A stretch of DNA of 64,000 nucleotides from Sedimentitalea sp042687825. Lineage in GTDB: Bacteria; Pseudomonadota; Alphaproteobacteria; Rhodobacterales; Rhodobacteraceae. Location of the stretch: contig NZ_JBHUQE010000013.1 in the NCBI RefSeq assembly GCF_042687825.1, forward strand, positions 29,758-93,757, in the 5' to 3' direction. This document shows, piece by piece, positions 19,114 to 28,149 of this stretch. Made by a program: the position numbers and the translations under genes. The number at the start of each line of letters is the position of its first letter. The stretch's first letter is position 1. The notes below the pieces were generated by a model. It ran no database searches, was not told the origin of the DNA, and saw nothing but the letters and a program-made list of their open reading frames with translations.

Positions 19114-19171
19114 GACCCCGGACCTGATCCGGGGTCTCTGGGCCCGCAAGGCCCCGGGTCAAGCCCGGGGC
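19114..19171. repeat. Pair of GC-rich palindromes between rpoA and rplQ
   Basis: GACCCCGGA (19114-19122) pairs with TCCGGGGTC (19128-19136), and GCCCCGGG (19151-19158) pairs with CCCGGGGC (19164-19171). The inner sequences CCTGATCC and GTCAAGC make these look like members of the dispersed GACCCCGGA-TTGATCCGGGGTC type of intergenic palindrome seen in alphaproteobacteria. They separate rpoA from rplQ and could form strong RNA hairpins. Confidence 0.65.
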
Positions 19172-19283
19172 GGGGGGCAAGAAAATGCCCGGACCGCCGG
19201 GGAATGACTGGGCAGATTGCCCCAAGGAGAGGGCTCCGCACGCATGGGGCTCCAGACAAAGTATAAATCGAAGGAGAAGTGAA

Positions 19284-19706
19284 ATGCGTCACGCACGTGG
19301 ATACCGCCGCCTGAACCGCACCCATGAGCACCGCAAGGCATTGTTTGCCAACATGGCCGGCTCGCTGATTGAACATGAGCAGATCAAGACCACCCTGCCC
19401 AAGGCCAAGGAACTGCGCCCGATCATCGAAAAGATGATCACGCTTGCCAAGCGCGGCGATCTGCACGCCCGCCGTCAGGCCGCGGCCAAATTGAAGGAAG
19501 ACAAGGACGTCGCCAAGCTGTTTGACGTTTTGGGTCCGCGCTACAAGGATCGTCAGGGCGGTTATGTCCGGGTTCTCAAGGCCGGTTTCCGTTATGGCGA
19601 CATGGCGCCGATGGCGATCATCGAATTCGTCGATCGCGACCGCGACGCCAAGGGTGCCGCCGACAAGAGCCGACTGGCAGCTGAAGAAGCGGCTGCAGAA
19701 GAATAA
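19284..19706 (+). CDS. rplQ: 50S ribosomal protein L17
   Basis: The 140-residue protein is L17: MRHARGYRRLNRTHEHRKAL, FANMAGSLIEHEQIKTTLPK and the C-terminal GDMAPMAIIEFVDRD. The start is ATG 19284 after AAGGAG; an upstream in-frame extension to 19185 crosses the repeat region and is rejected. It ends the ribosomal protein run and is followed by a strong terminator. Confidence 0.97.
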   Translation: MRHARGYRRLNRTHEHRKALFANMAGSLIEHEQIKTTLPKAKELRPIIEKMITLAKRGDLHARRQAAAKLKEDKDVAKLFDVLGPRYKDRQGGYVRVLKAGFRYGDMAPMAIIEFVDRDRDAKGAADKSRLAAEEAAAEE

Positions 19707-19735
19707 GGCCTCCGAAAACGGATCGGACGTCACGC

Positions 19736-19763
19736 CCCCCGCCTGCACAGGCGGGGGTTTTTT
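19736..19763 (+). terminator. Rho-independent terminator after rplQ
   Basis: CCCCCGCCTG (19736-19745) and CAGGCGGGGG (19748-19757) form a perfect 10-bp stem with a two-base formal loop, followed directly by TTTTTT. Confidence 0.9.
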
Positions 19764-19846
19764 GCTTTTTCGGCAGATGTTCCGGCATGTCTTGCAATCG
19801 CCTGCGCCGGGTCGCATATCGACCCACAACAGGAAGGAAGACGCAT

Positions 19847-21241
19847 ATGATCCGCATGACCGTGGCCGCTCTGGCGCTTGTGCTGGCGCCCCTGTCCGTC
19901 GGCATGGCCGGTGCCGAAACCAGAATCCCGCAGTCGCGGACCGAAGTCTCGCTGGGTTTTGCGCCGCTGGTCAAGCAGGCTGCGCCGGCGGTCGTGAACA
20001 TCTATGCCCGCCGCATCGTCGAGGCACGGCAGAGCCCTTTCATAAACGATCCGTTCTTTCAGGACTTTTTCCGCAGTTTCGCCAATCCGCAACCGCGGGT
20101 ACAGAATTCGCTGGGCTCAGGGGTGATCCTGTCGGCCGACGGAATCGTGGTGTCGAATTTTCACGTCGTGGGGATGGCCACCGATATTCGCGTGGTACTG
20201 ACGGACCGGCGTGAATATTCCGCCCGGGTGTTGCTGGGTGACCAGGAGAGCGATCTGGCGATCCTGCAATTGCAAGAGGCCGAGGACCTGCCCTTTCTGT
20301 CGCTGCGCGATTCCGATCAGGTCGAGGTCGGCGAACTGGTGATGGCGATCGGCAACCCCTTTGGCGTCGGACAGACCGTCACCAGCGGCATCGTCTCGGG
20401 CCTGGCCCGTTCCGGCGCGGCCACAGGGCAGGCGCGCGGCTATTTCATTCAGACAGACGCGGCGATCAACCCGGGCAATTCGGGTGGAGCGCTGATCGAC
20501 GTCAATGGCGATCTGATCGGCATCAACACCTCGATCCTCAGCCGGTCCGGCGGTTCCAACGGCATCGGCTTTGCTATCCCGGCCAATCTGGTCGGGGAAT
20601 TCGTGCATCAGGCACGGCTGGGTCATGACCGGTTCCAGCGTCCCTGGGCGGGCATGTCGGGTCAGCCGGTGAACTCCGATCTGGCCGAGTCGCTGGGTTT
20701 GGCAGTGCCCGATGGCATCGTGATTTCCGAATTGCACCCGGCCAGCCCCTTTGCCAGGGCCGGCATGGCGGTCGGGGACGTCATCACACATGTCGGCAGT
20801 CAGCCGGTGAATTCGCCGCAGGAGATGCTGTTCCGCATGACAGTGGCGGGCACCGGTGAAACCACCCAGGTGATCTGGATGCGCGATTCCGAACAGCGCG
20901 AAAGCACGGTCAGGATGCTGCCGCCGCCCGATGAGCCGCCAGCGCAGGAACGGACATTGGGCAAACGCACCGTGCTGCCCGACATGACCGTGGCACGGGC
21001 CAATCCGGCAGTGATCGCGCGGTTCGGATTGCCGCTGACGACGACGGGGGTTCTGGTCACCGATCCCGGCCCGCTGGGTGCCCGTGTGGGCCTCAAGACC
21101 GGCGATGTGATCCGCGCAATCAACGGGCGCGATGTCGAAACCAGCGACGATGTCGAAACGGCGCTGACCCGGCCGGGGCGGACAGTGCTTCTGGACCTGC
21201 TGCGGCGCGGACAGCGCCTGGGTCTGCGGTTCCGGCTCTAG
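19847..21241 (+). CDS. Periplasmic serine endoprotease of the DegP/DegQ family
   Basis: The 464-residue protein has a signal peptide (MIRMTVAALALVLAPLSVGM, cleavage after AGA) and a trypsin-like domain with the triad in SNFHVVGMA (His), ESDLAILQL (Asp) and NPGNSGGALID (Ser). Two PDZ domains follow (about 270-360 and 385-464, marked by GIVISELHPASPFARAGM and GVLVTDPGPLGARVGL). It degrades or refolds misfolded envelope proteins in the periplasm. ATG 19847 after AGGAAGGAAG is preferred over the longer ORF. rarA follows two bases later. Confidence 0.92.
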   Translation: MIRMTVAALALVLAPLSVGMAGAETRIPQSRTEVSLGFAPLVKQAAPAVVNIYARRIVEARQSPFINDPFFQDFFRSFANPQPRVQNSLGSGVILSADGIVVSNFHVVGMATDIRVVLTDRREYSARVLLGDQESDLAILQLQEAEDLPFLSLRDSDQVEVGELVMAIGNPFGVGQTVTSGIVSGLARSGAATGQARGYFIQTDAAINPGNSGGALIDVNGDLIGINTSILSRSGGSNGIGFAIPANLVGEFVHQARLGHDRFQRPWAGMSGQPVNSDLAESLGLAVPDGIVISELHPASPFARAGMAVGDVITHVGSQPVNSPQEMLFRMTVAGTGETTQVIWMRDSEQRESTVRMLPPPDEPPAQERTLGKRTVLPDMTVARANPAVIARFGLPLTTTGVLVTDPGPLGARVGLKTGDVIRAINGRDVETSDDVETALTRPGRTVLLDLLRRGQRLGLRFRL

Positions 21242-21243
21242 GC

Positions 21244-22551
21244 ATGGCGGATCTGTTCGATACCGGCGTCGCGCAACCGGCCCGCAACCGGCCGCTGGCC
21301 GACCGGTTGCGGCCGCAATCTCTGGCCGATGTGATCGGACAGGACCAGGTACTGGGTCCCGAAGGGCCGCTGGGGGCGATGCTGGCGGCGGGCAGCCTTG
21401 GCAGCCTGGTTTTCTGGGGGCCGCCCGGTGTTGGAAAGACCACCATCGCGCGGCTGCTGGCGGATGTCAGCGATCTGCATTTCGTGCAGATCAGCGCCAT
21501 ATTCACCGGCGTGCCGGACCTGAAAAAAGTGTTCGAGGCGGCGCGTATCCGGCGCCAGAACGGTCAGGGAACGCTGCTGTTCGTCGACGAGATCCACCGG
21601 TTCAACAAGGCCCAGCAGGACGGGTTCCTGCCACATATGGAGGACGGCACGATCCTGCTGGTGGGGGCGACGACCGAAAACCCCAGCTTTGAATTGAATG
21701 CCGCATTGCTGAGTCGGGCGCAGGTGCTGGTGCTGCAGCGGCTGGACCTGGCCGATCTAGAGCGGCTGACCCAGCGCGCGGAAAGGGAACTGGACCGCAA
21801 GCTGCCCCTGACGCCGGCGGCGCGCGCCGCGTTGCAGGACATGGCCGATGGCGACGGGCGCGCGTTGCTGAACCTGATCGAGCAGGTTGCGGCGTGGAAG
21901 GCCGACACCGAACTGGACACCGAGACGCTGGCAAACCGGCTGATGCGCCGGGCGACGAAATACGACAAGTCGGGGGATGAACATTACAACCTGATCTCGG
22001 CACTGCACAAATCGGTGCGCGGTTCGGACCCGGACGCCGCCCTGTACTGGTTCGCGCGCATGCTGACTGGCGGAGAGGACCCGCGCTATCTGGCACGGCG
22101 GATCATCCGCATGGCGGTCGAGGATATCGGCCTGGCCGATCCGCAGGCCCAGACGGTCTGCCTGCATGCCTGGGAAACCTACGAGCGCCTGGGCAGTCCC
22201 GAGGGCGAGTTGGCGTTGGCGCAGGCGGTCACCTATCTGGCGCTGGCACCGAAATCCAACGCCGGATATGCCGGGTTCAAGGCGGCGATGCGTTTGGCAA
22301 AACAGACCGGCAGCACGCCGCCGCCAAAACACATCCTGAACGCACCCACGGGGTTGATGAAGGATCAGGGCTATGGTGCCGGCTATGCCTATGATCACGA
22401 CGCCGAAGACGGGTTTTCAGGCCAGAACTATTTCCCCGACGATGTGAAACGCCCGGTTCTGTATGCTCCGGTCGAGCGCGGGTTCGAACGCGAGTTGAAA
22501 AAGCGGCTGGACTATTTCGCCCGGCTGCGCGTCCAGCGCAACGCAGACTAG
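21244..22551 (+). CDS. rarA: Replication-associated recombination protein RarA (AAA+ ATPase)
   Basis: The 435-residue protein has Walker A GPPGVGKTT near residue 60, Walker B LLFVDEIHRFNKAQQD, sensor residues in VGATTENPSFELN, and the MgsA C-terminal tetramerisation region (RIIRMAVEDIGLADPQA, and YPDDV-like NYFPDDVKRPVLYAP). RarA acts at stalled replication forks. Only two bases separate it from the protease gene. Confidence 0.95.
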   Translation: MADLFDTGVAQPARNRPLADRLRPQSLADVIGQDQVLGPEGPLGAMLAAGSLGSLVFWGPPGVGKTTIARLLADVSDLHFVQISAIFTGVPDLKKVFEAARIRRQNGQGTLLFVDEIHRFNKAQQDGFLPHMEDGTILLVGATTENPSFELNAALLSRAQVLVLQRLDLADLERLTQRAERELDRKLPLTPAARAALQDMADGDGRALLNLIEQVAAWKADTELDTETLANRLMRRATKYDKSGDEHYNLISALHKSVRGSDPDAALYWFARMLTGGEDPRYLARRIIRMAVEDIGLADPQAQTVCLHAWETYERLGSPEGELALAQAVTYLALAPKSNAGYAGFKAAMRLAKQTGSTPPPKHILNAPTGLMKDQGYGAGYAYDHDAEDGFSGQNYFPDDVKRPVLYAPVERGFERELKKRLDYFARLRVQRNAD

Positions 22552-22712
22552 GGCGGTCGTCGCCAATCCCGGTTTGGGCGATACCGCACGTGGCTGGACC
22601 CTCTGTTTTGCGTCCCGTCGTCGCAGGGTGCCGGGTGCCCCCGGTCACCCCCGGGGGCGGACGCGTCCCGCGACTGCTTGACTCCGCGCGCGTCCCGCGC
22701 GACATCCCGCGC

Positions 22713-23093
22713 ATGATTTCATCACTCTCTCTCGTAGCGCTTGGCGGCGCGATCGGCGCGTCCTTGCGCTATCTGGCCGGTATCGGCGTTGTGCGCCTGC
22801 TGGGCCATCAGGAATTTCCGCTGGCGATCATCACCGTCAACGTGATCGGGTCATTTCTGATGGGGGTCTTTGTGGTCGCCGCCGCACAGCGCGGGCTGAC
22901 CGACTACAGCCCCTTCGTGATGACCGGTCTGCTGGGCGGCTTTACCACCTTTTCGGCGTTTTCACTGGAAACAATGACCTTGTTTACCCGCGGCGCGCAT
23001 GGGCAGGCCGCGCTCTATGTGCTGTTGTCGGTCGGGCTGTCGGTCGGTGCTCTGGCGCTGGGGCTGGCCGCAGCCCGGGGAGCCCTGACATGA
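22713..23093 (+). CDS. crcB: Fluoride efflux channel CrcB/Fluc
   Basis: The 126-residue protein has four membrane helices and Fluc landmarks: GGAIGASLRYL at the N-terminus, the pore segment TVNVIGSFLMG with its conserved Asn, and GLLGGFTTFSAFSLE with the phenylalanine/serine track. It exports fluoride as an antiparallel dimer in the cytoplasmic membrane. ATG 22713 gives the canonical start. I see no fluoride riboswitch core in the 161 bases upstream, which instead contain repeated CGTCCCGCG units. It overlaps the next gene by four bases. Confidence 0.93.
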   Translation: MISSLSLVALGGAIGASLRYLAGIGVVRLLGHQEFPLAIITVNVIGSFLMGVFVVAAAQRGLTDYSPFVMTGLLGGFTTFSAFSLETMTLFTRGAHGQAALYVLLSVGLSVGALALGLAAARGALT

Positions 23094-24133
23094 GCGGTGT
23101 GCAGTTGATCACGGTGCAGGCGGCGGATGGCGATCAGCGTCTGGACCGCTGGCTGCGCCGGATGTTCCCGCATGTCAGCCAAGGGCGCATCGAAAAGATG
23201 TGCCGCAAGGGCGAACTGCGCGTTGATGGCGGGCGGGTCAAGGCCGCAAGCCGGGTGATGGCCGGCCAGCAGGTTCGGGTGCCCCCCTTGCCGGACAGCG
23301 AACACCGCCCGGCACCGGCGCCCAGCCGGGTGTCCGAGGCGGACGCAAAGATGATCCGCGATTGCGTGATCTACCGCGACGATCATGTGCTGGCGCTGAA
23401 CAAGCCCGCCGGATTGGCCGTGCAGGGCGGCAGTGGCCAGTCGCGCCATGTCGACGGGCTGTCCCCGGCGCTGCGCTTCGGTTCAGAGGAAAACCCGCGC
23501 CTGGTGCATCGTCTGGACAAGGACACATCGGGCGTATTGCTGCTGGCGCGGACCCGGCAGGCTGCCAAGGGGCTGACCGCTGCGTTCCGCCATCGCAGCA
23601 CGCGCAAGATTTACTGGGCGCTGGTCGCCGGTGTGCCGACACCCTATCTGGGCGAGATCAAGACCGGCCTGGTCAAGGCCCCGGGCCACGGGCGTCAGGG
23701 CGAGGGCGAAAAGATGATTGCCGTGCACCCCGCCGAGGTGGACGACACCCCCGGCGCCAAGCGCGCGCACACGGTGTATGCCACGCTGTACCGGGTCGCC
23801 GGCCGAGCCGCCTGGGTAGCGATGGAACCGGTCACCGGGCGCACCCATCAGCTGCGCGCGCATATGGCTGCGATCGGGCATCCGATCGTGGGCGACGGCA
23901 AATATGGCGGCTCGGGTCAGGAAAATCAGGGTGACGGCTGGGGCGCGCAATTGGGCGGGGTCATCAGTAAGAAACTGCATTTGCATGCAAGGCGGCTGTC
24001 CTTTGAGCACCCCGAAACGAAAAAGCCGATAACGGTGACCGCGCCGTTGCCGCCCCACATGCAGGACAGTTGGTCCACGTTCGGCTGGACCGAGGATCTG
24101 GCCGCGGACGACCCGTTCGAGGAACTGCAATGA
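23090..24133 (+). CDS. rluC: RluA-family 23S rRNA pseudouridine synthase (RluC-like)
   Basis: The 347-residue protein has an N-terminal S4 RNA-binding domain (about 15-75: RLDRWLRRMFPHVSQGRIEK) and a catalytic domain with HRLDKDTSGVLLLARTR, which contains the catalytic Asp, plus GRTHQLRAHMAAIGHPIVGD. RluC modifies 23S rRNA positions 955, 2504 and 2580 in E. coli; RluD-like specificity cannot be excluded. It is coupled by ATGA overlaps to crcB and to the HAD gene. Confidence 0.88.
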   Translation: MSGVQLITVQAADGDQRLDRWLRRMFPHVSQGRIEKMCRKGELRVDGGRVKAASRVMAGQQVRVPPLPDSEHRPAPAPSRVSEADAKMIRDCVIYRDDHVLALNKPAGLAVQGGSGQSRHVDGLSPALRFGSEENPRLVHRLDKDTSGVLLLARTRQAAKGLTAAFRHRSTRKIYWALVAGVPTPYLGEIKTGLVKAPGHGRQGEGEKMIAVHPAEVDDTPGAKRAHTVYATLYRVAGRAAWVAMEPVTGRTHQLRAHMAAIGHPIVGDGKYGGSGQENQGDGWGAQLGGVISKKLHLHARRLSFEHPETKKPITVTAPLPPHMQDSWSTFGWTEDLAADDPFEELQ

Positions 24134-24816
24134 GCTGCCCGCCGCTGCGGCTGGTGATCTTCGATGTGGACGGCACCCTGGTGGACAGCCAGGGGGCAAT
24201 TGTCGACGCGATGGCGGTGGCCTTTCGGACGATGGGCCTGCCGGTTCCGGCTCGGGCGGCGATCCTGTCCATCGTCGGTTTGTCGCTGGAACGCGCGATG
24301 GCGCATCTGGCACCAAACGAAGATGCGGAGACATGCCAGGGTCTGGTCGAGGCCTACAAGCGGGCCTATCAGACCGGGCGCGAAGCCGCCGGGGCGACGC
24401 AGATTTCACCATTGTATCCCGGGGCTCGCCGGACCATCGCGGCGCTGACCGCGGTACCGGACATCCTGTTGGGAGTCGCGACCGGCAAGTCGCAGCGCGG
24501 GCTTGCGGCGCTGCTGGACGGGCACGGGCTGGACGGCGTCTTCGTCACCCGGCAGGTGGCCGACCATCACCCCTCAAAGCCGCATCCGTCGATGATACAT
24601 GCGGCGATGGCGGAAGCCGGGGTGCGGCCCCAGGACACGGTCATGATCGGCGATACCAGTTTTGACATGGAGATGGCCGCCGCTGCCGGGGTGGCCGGCA
24701 TCGGGGTGACCTGGGGCTATCACCCGCCCGAGCGCCTGGGTGCGGCGCGATGTCTGATCGACGGTTTTGACCAGTTGCATACGACCCTGAGCGACATCTG
24801 GAAAGTGACGGCATGA
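24130..24816 (+). CDS. HAD-superfamily hydrolase (phosphoglycolate phosphatase-like)
   Basis: The 228-residue protein has motif I FDVDGTLVDSQ at residues 10-20, motif II near LLGVATGKSQRGL, a conserved Lys in DHHPSKPHP, and motif IV MIGDTSFDMEMAAAAG. A helical cap domain lies between motifs I and II (subfamily IA). It is a small-molecule phosphatase; substrate unknown. It sits in a tightly coupled run with rluC upstream and the ATP12 gene downstream, both by four-base overlaps. Confidence 0.85.
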   Translation: MSCPPLRLVIFDVDGTLVDSQGAIVDAMAVAFRTMGLPVPARAAILSIVGLSLERAMAHLAPNEDAETCQGLVEAYKRAYQTGREAAGATQISPLYPGARRTIAALTAVPDILLGVATGKSQRGLAALLDGHGLDGVFVTRQVADHHPSKPHPSMIHAAMAEAGVRPQDTVMIGDTSFDMEMAAAAGVAGIGVTWGYHPPERLGAARCLIDGFDQLHTTLSDIWKVTA

Positions 24817-25517
24817 GCGAATGGAAGCGGAAAAGGTTCTGGAAGACGGCCCGCGTGGCCGACGGGCCCGAGGGGTTCTCCGTCGAGTTGGACGGGCGCC
24901 CGGTGCGGACGCCGGGAAAGGCGCCGCTGGCCTTGCCGACCCGCGCCATGGCCGAAGCCATGGCCGCAGAATGGCAGGCCCAGGACGAGGTAATCAACCC
25001 GCTCAGCATGCCGGTCACGCGCTCGGCCAACAGCGCCATCGACAAGGTGCGCCCGCAGCATGCCGAAGTTGCGGACATGCTGGCAGACTATGGCGACAGC
25101 GACCTGCTGTGCTATCGCGCCGAAGCGCCGGCCGCCCTGATCCAACGACAGAGCGCGCAATGGGATCCGGCGCTGGACTGGGCGGCTGAAACCCTTGGCG
25201 TGCGCCTCCAGGCGCGGTGCGGGGTCATGCATCGGCCACAAGATTGCGGCGACCTGTCGGAGCTGCGCCGGCGGGTGCATGCGATGACCGATTTTCAGCT
25301 GGCCGGGTTTCACGATCTGGTCTCGCTGTCGGGGTCGCTGGTTCTGGGATTCGCCGCAGCGCTGGACTGGCGCGGCGCGCAGGAGATCTGGACCTTGTCG
25401 CGGCTGGACGAGCTTTGGCAACAAGAGCAATGGGGCGCCGACGAGGACGCCGAAGAAATGGCGGAAACCAAGCGTCTTGCGTTTTTGCACGCTAAGCGGT
25501 TCTATGATTTTTCTTAA
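24813..25517 (+). CDS. ATP12-family F1-ATPase assembly chaperone
   Basis: The 234-residue protein matches the ATP12 family: N-terminal KRFWKTARVADGPEGFSVEL, DGRPVRTPGKAPLALPTRAM, INPLSMPVTRSANSAIDKV and DYGDSDLLCYRAEAP. The family chaperones the alpha subunit during assembly of the F1 part of ATP synthase in mitochondria and alphaproteobacteria. It is the last gene of the crcB-rluC-HAD-ATP12 coupled run. Confidence 0.92.
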   Translation: MSEWKRKRFWKTARVADGPEGFSVELDGRPVRTPGKAPLALPTRAMAEAMAAEWQAQDEVINPLSMPVTRSANSAIDKVRPQHAEVADMLADYGDSDLLCYRAEAPAALIQRQSAQWDPALDWAAETLGVRLQARCGVMHRPQDCGDLSELRRRVHAMTDFQLAGFHDLVSLSGSLVLGFAAALDWRGAQEIWTLSRLDELWQQEQWGADEDAEEMAETKRLAFLHAKRFYDFS

Positions 25518-25636
25518 GCAAGGGTGCGGCGATTTCCAGCGGGATTACTGCGGGGAAGTCGGCGGGTTGGCCCCCCGAATAGTTTGAACGATCCCTTGAC
25601 GTTTGGGGATGAATCCGCCCAAACTTGGCCCCACAG

Positions 25637-25652
25637 AAGGGGATATCCCCTT
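25637..25652. promoter_or_regulatory. Perfect 16-bp palindrome upstream of aapJ
   Basis: AAGGGGATATCCCCTT is a perfect palindrome, 77 bases before the aapJ start and about 35 bases after a TTGACG (25596-25601). It could be a regulator operator, or, with the following TTTT, a weak terminator for the ATP12 run. The hairpin would have no loop, which favours a protein-binding site. Confidence 0.45.
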
Positions 25653-25728
25653 TTCGCTGTTTAATCCGGCATGACTGGTGCCGGGTAGACCGCCTTTCAG
25701 CGTGGCGGAAAATCAGGAAGAGGTAAAA

Positions 25729-26745
25729 ATGAAAAACTCCGTACTATTTGGCGCACTTACGGTCGCCGGACTGGCAGCGGGCGCTGCCGCCGCGGGCACG
25801 TTGGATGACGTCAAGGCACGTGGCAAGCTAAACTGTGGCGTGGTGACCGGCCTGGCGGGCTTTGGTGCACCGGACGCGAACGGCGAATGGAAGGGCTTTG
25901 ACGTGTCCGTATGCCGCGCCGTGGCCGCCGCTGTGTTGAACGATGCCTCTGCCGTCGAATTTGTTCCGACCACGCCCAAGACGCGCTTTACCGCACTGGC
26001 GTCTGGTGAAATCGATATGCTGGCGCGGAACACCACCTGGACCTTTTCGCGCGATGTCGACCTCAAGTTCGATTTCGTCGGCGTGAACTATTATGACGGT
26101 CAGGGCTTTCTGGTACCCAAGGAACTGGGCGTCAGCTCGGCCAAGGAACTGGACGGCGCTACGGTCTGCATTCAGACCGGCACCACGACCGAACTGAATC
26201 TGGCGGACTTTTTCCGCAGCAACAACATCAGCTACGAGCCGGTTCCGATCGAAACCAACGCCGAAGCGCAGCAGCAGTATCTGGCAGGGGCATGCGACGT
26301 CTATACGACAGATGCGTCCGGGCTGGCTGCGACACGCGCCACGTTCGAAGATCCGTCCGCGCATGTTCTGCTGCCCGAAATCATCTCGAAGGAACCGCTG
26401 GGTCCGCTGGTCCGCCATGGCGACAACGAATGGGGCGACGTGGTCCGCTGGACCCTGAACGCGTTGATCACGGCCGAAGAGTTGGGCGTCACCTCGGCAA
26501 ACATCAACGAGATCGGCGAAAGCTCGGACAACCCTGAGATCAAGCGTCTGCTGGGCATCGAGGGCACGCTGGGCGAGATGCTGGGGCTGGACGCGGACTG
26601 GGCCAAGCGCGCCATTCTGGTGGGCGGCAACTATGGCGAGATCTTTGCCAAGAACATCGGCGAGACCACGCCGATCGGGCTGGCGCGCGGCCTGAACGCG
26701 CAATGGACCGACGGCGGCCTGCTGTATTCGCCACCGTTCCGCTGA
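25729..26745 (+). CDS. aapJ: General L-amino-acid ABC transporter, periplasmic binding protein
   Basis: The 338-residue protein has a signal peptide (MKNSVLFGALTVAGLAAGAA, cleavage near AAA-GTLDD) and the AapJ pattern: DDVKARGKLNCGVVTGLAGF, a GFDVSVCRAVAAAVL binding segment, LARNTTWTFSRDV and SKEPLGPLVRHGDNEW. It delivers a broad range of L-amino acids to the membrane complex. ATG 25729 follows GAAGAGG. It heads the aapJQMP operon, with a terminator-like hairpin before aapQ that would allow its excess expression. Confidence 0.94.
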   Translation: MKNSVLFGALTVAGLAAGAAAAGTLDDVKARGKLNCGVVTGLAGFGAPDANGEWKGFDVSVCRAVAAAVLNDASAVEFVPTTPKTRFTALASGEIDMLARNTTWTFSRDVDLKFDFVGVNYYDGQGFLVPKELGVSSAKELDGATVCIQTGTTTELNLADFFRSNNISYEPVPIETNAEAQQQYLAGACDVYTTDASGLAATRATFEDPSAHVLLPEIISKEPLGPLVRHGDNEWGDVVRWTLNALITAEELGVTSANINEIGESSDNPEIKRLLGIEGTLGEMLGLDADWAKRAILVGGNYGEIFAKNIGETTPIGLARGLNAQWTDGGLLYSPPFR

Positions 26746-26761
26746 ACATCATCCGGGAAAA

Positions 26762-26788
26762 GGGCGCAGGTTATCCTGCGCCCTTTTT
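26762..26788 (+). terminator. Terminator/attenuator between aapJ and aapQ
   Basis: GGGCGCAGG (26762-26770) and CCTGCGCCC (26775-26783) form a perfect 9-bp stem with a TTAT loop and are followed by TTTTT. Partial termination here would leave more binding protein than permease transcript. Confidence 0.85.
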
Positions 26789-26879
26789 CGTAAGACAGTA
26801 CTGATAACAAATCCGGTTCTGCGTGAGTGGGGAAAACCCCGCCGAGAGACAGGACCGGAAAACAACAGGGGGCGACTTC

Positions 26880-28148
26880 ATGTCCGCACTCAGCGATCCA
26901 GAAGATCAGCGATTCCGGCTGTCGATGCTTCTCTATGACACCCGGTACCGCTCGGCCACGATTCAGGTCATTGCCATGTTCGCCTTCATGCTGATGGCGG
27001 CATGGGTCATCAACAACGCGATCCAGAACTTGGATGCCTTGGGCAAGCCTGTCGAATTCACCTATTTTTCCGAGGTGGCCGGGTATGACATCAATCAGCG
27101 TCTGCTGGACTATAATTCCCGCGACACCCATCTGCGCGCGTCGCTGATCGGATTGCTGAACACGCTGATCGTGGCCTTTCTGGGGTGTATCTTGGCGACG
27201 ATCATCGGCATCCTGGTGGGGGTGCTGCGCCTGTCCAACAACTGGCTGGTGTCGCGTCTGATGACGGTCTATGTCGAAACCTTTCGCAACGTGCCGGTGC
27301 TGTTGTGGATCGTCTTCGCCATGGCGATCCTGATCGAAGGCCTGCCCAGTCCGCGCGATTTTCGCGGCGACACTCCGGCCGCGTCGCTGGATCTGTTCGG
27401 CTCGGTCGCCATTACCAACCGTGGTGTCTATATCCCCGAACCACTGTTCTCGCGTTCGTTGGGAAATATCCACTTCTTTGGCGACAGCAGCCTGCGGTTC
27501 GACGTGTCGTTGGATCTGATCGCCATCCTGGCAGTGCTGGCCGTCAGCATCTTTGCCATGCGCAAGGTTGCGGTCCGGGCCGCGCGCATCCAGGAGGAAA
27601 CCGGAATTCGTCCCACCATCTGGTATGTCGAACTGGGCATTCTTGTGGTTCCGATGCTGGCCCTGCTGGTGGCTCTGGGCTTTCATCTTGGTTATCCTGA
27701 ACTCAAAGGGTTCAATTTCAGCGGCGGCACCCATATGCGCAACTCGCTGATCGCGCTGTGGCTGGCCCTGTCCTTGTACACGGCCGCCTTTATCGCCGAG
27801 ATCGTGCGTGGTGGCATCCTGGCCATATCCAAGGGACAGACCGAGGCCGCGGCCGCTCTGGGCCTGCGGCCGGGCAAGATCATGAGGCTGGTGATCCTGC
27901 CCCAGGCCTTGCGGGTCATCATCCCGCCGCTGATCTCGAACTATCTGAACCTGACCAAGAACAGTTCGCTGGCGATTGCCGTGGGGTACATGGATATCAC
28001 CGGCACGCTGGGCGGCATCACAATGAACCAGACCGGACGAGAACTGGAATGCGTTCTGCTGCTGATGCTGGTCTATCTCGCGATCTCGTTGTCCATTTCC
28101 GGGGTGATGAACTGGTACAACAAGCGCGTCAAACTGGTGGAGCGGTAA
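26880..28148 (+). CDS. aapQ: General L-amino-acid ABC transporter permease AapQ
   Basis: The 422-residue permease has about eight helices with a long periplasmic insertion, as usual in AapQ. The ATPase-contact loop is EIVRGGILAISKGQTEAAAA-LGLRPGKIMRLVILPQALR. NNWLVSRLMTVYVETFRNVP is the conserved early permease motif. I chose ATG 26880 (MSALSDPEDQ) after CAGGGGG over the upstream GTG at 26823. aapM begins one base after its stop. Confidence 0.93.
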   Translation: MSALSDPEDQRFRLSMLLYDTRYRSATIQVIAMFAFMLMAAWVINNAIQNLDALGKPVEFTYFSEVAGYDINQRLLDYNSRDTHLRASLIGLLNTLIVAFLGCILATIIGILVGVLRLSNNWLVSRLMTVYVETFRNVPVLLWIVFAMAILIEGLPSPRDFRGDTPAASLDLFGSVAITNRGVYIPEPLFSRSLGNIHFFGDSSLRFDVSLDLIAILAVLAVSIFAMRKVAVRAARIQEETGIRPTIWYVELGILVVPMLALLVALGFHLGYPELKGFNFSGGTHMRNSLIALWLALSLYTAAFIAEIVRGGILAISKGQTEAAAALGLRPGKIMRLVILPQALRVIIPPLISNYLNLTKNSSLAIAVGYMDITGTLGGITMNQTGRELECVLLLMLVYLAISLSISGVMNWYNKRVKLVER

Positions 28149-28149
28149 G

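Noticed and set aside
22552..22712. Possible fluoride riboswitch in front of crcB
   Set aside because: The region lacks the conserved GGNGAUGG-type core and contains repeated CGTCCCGCG units.
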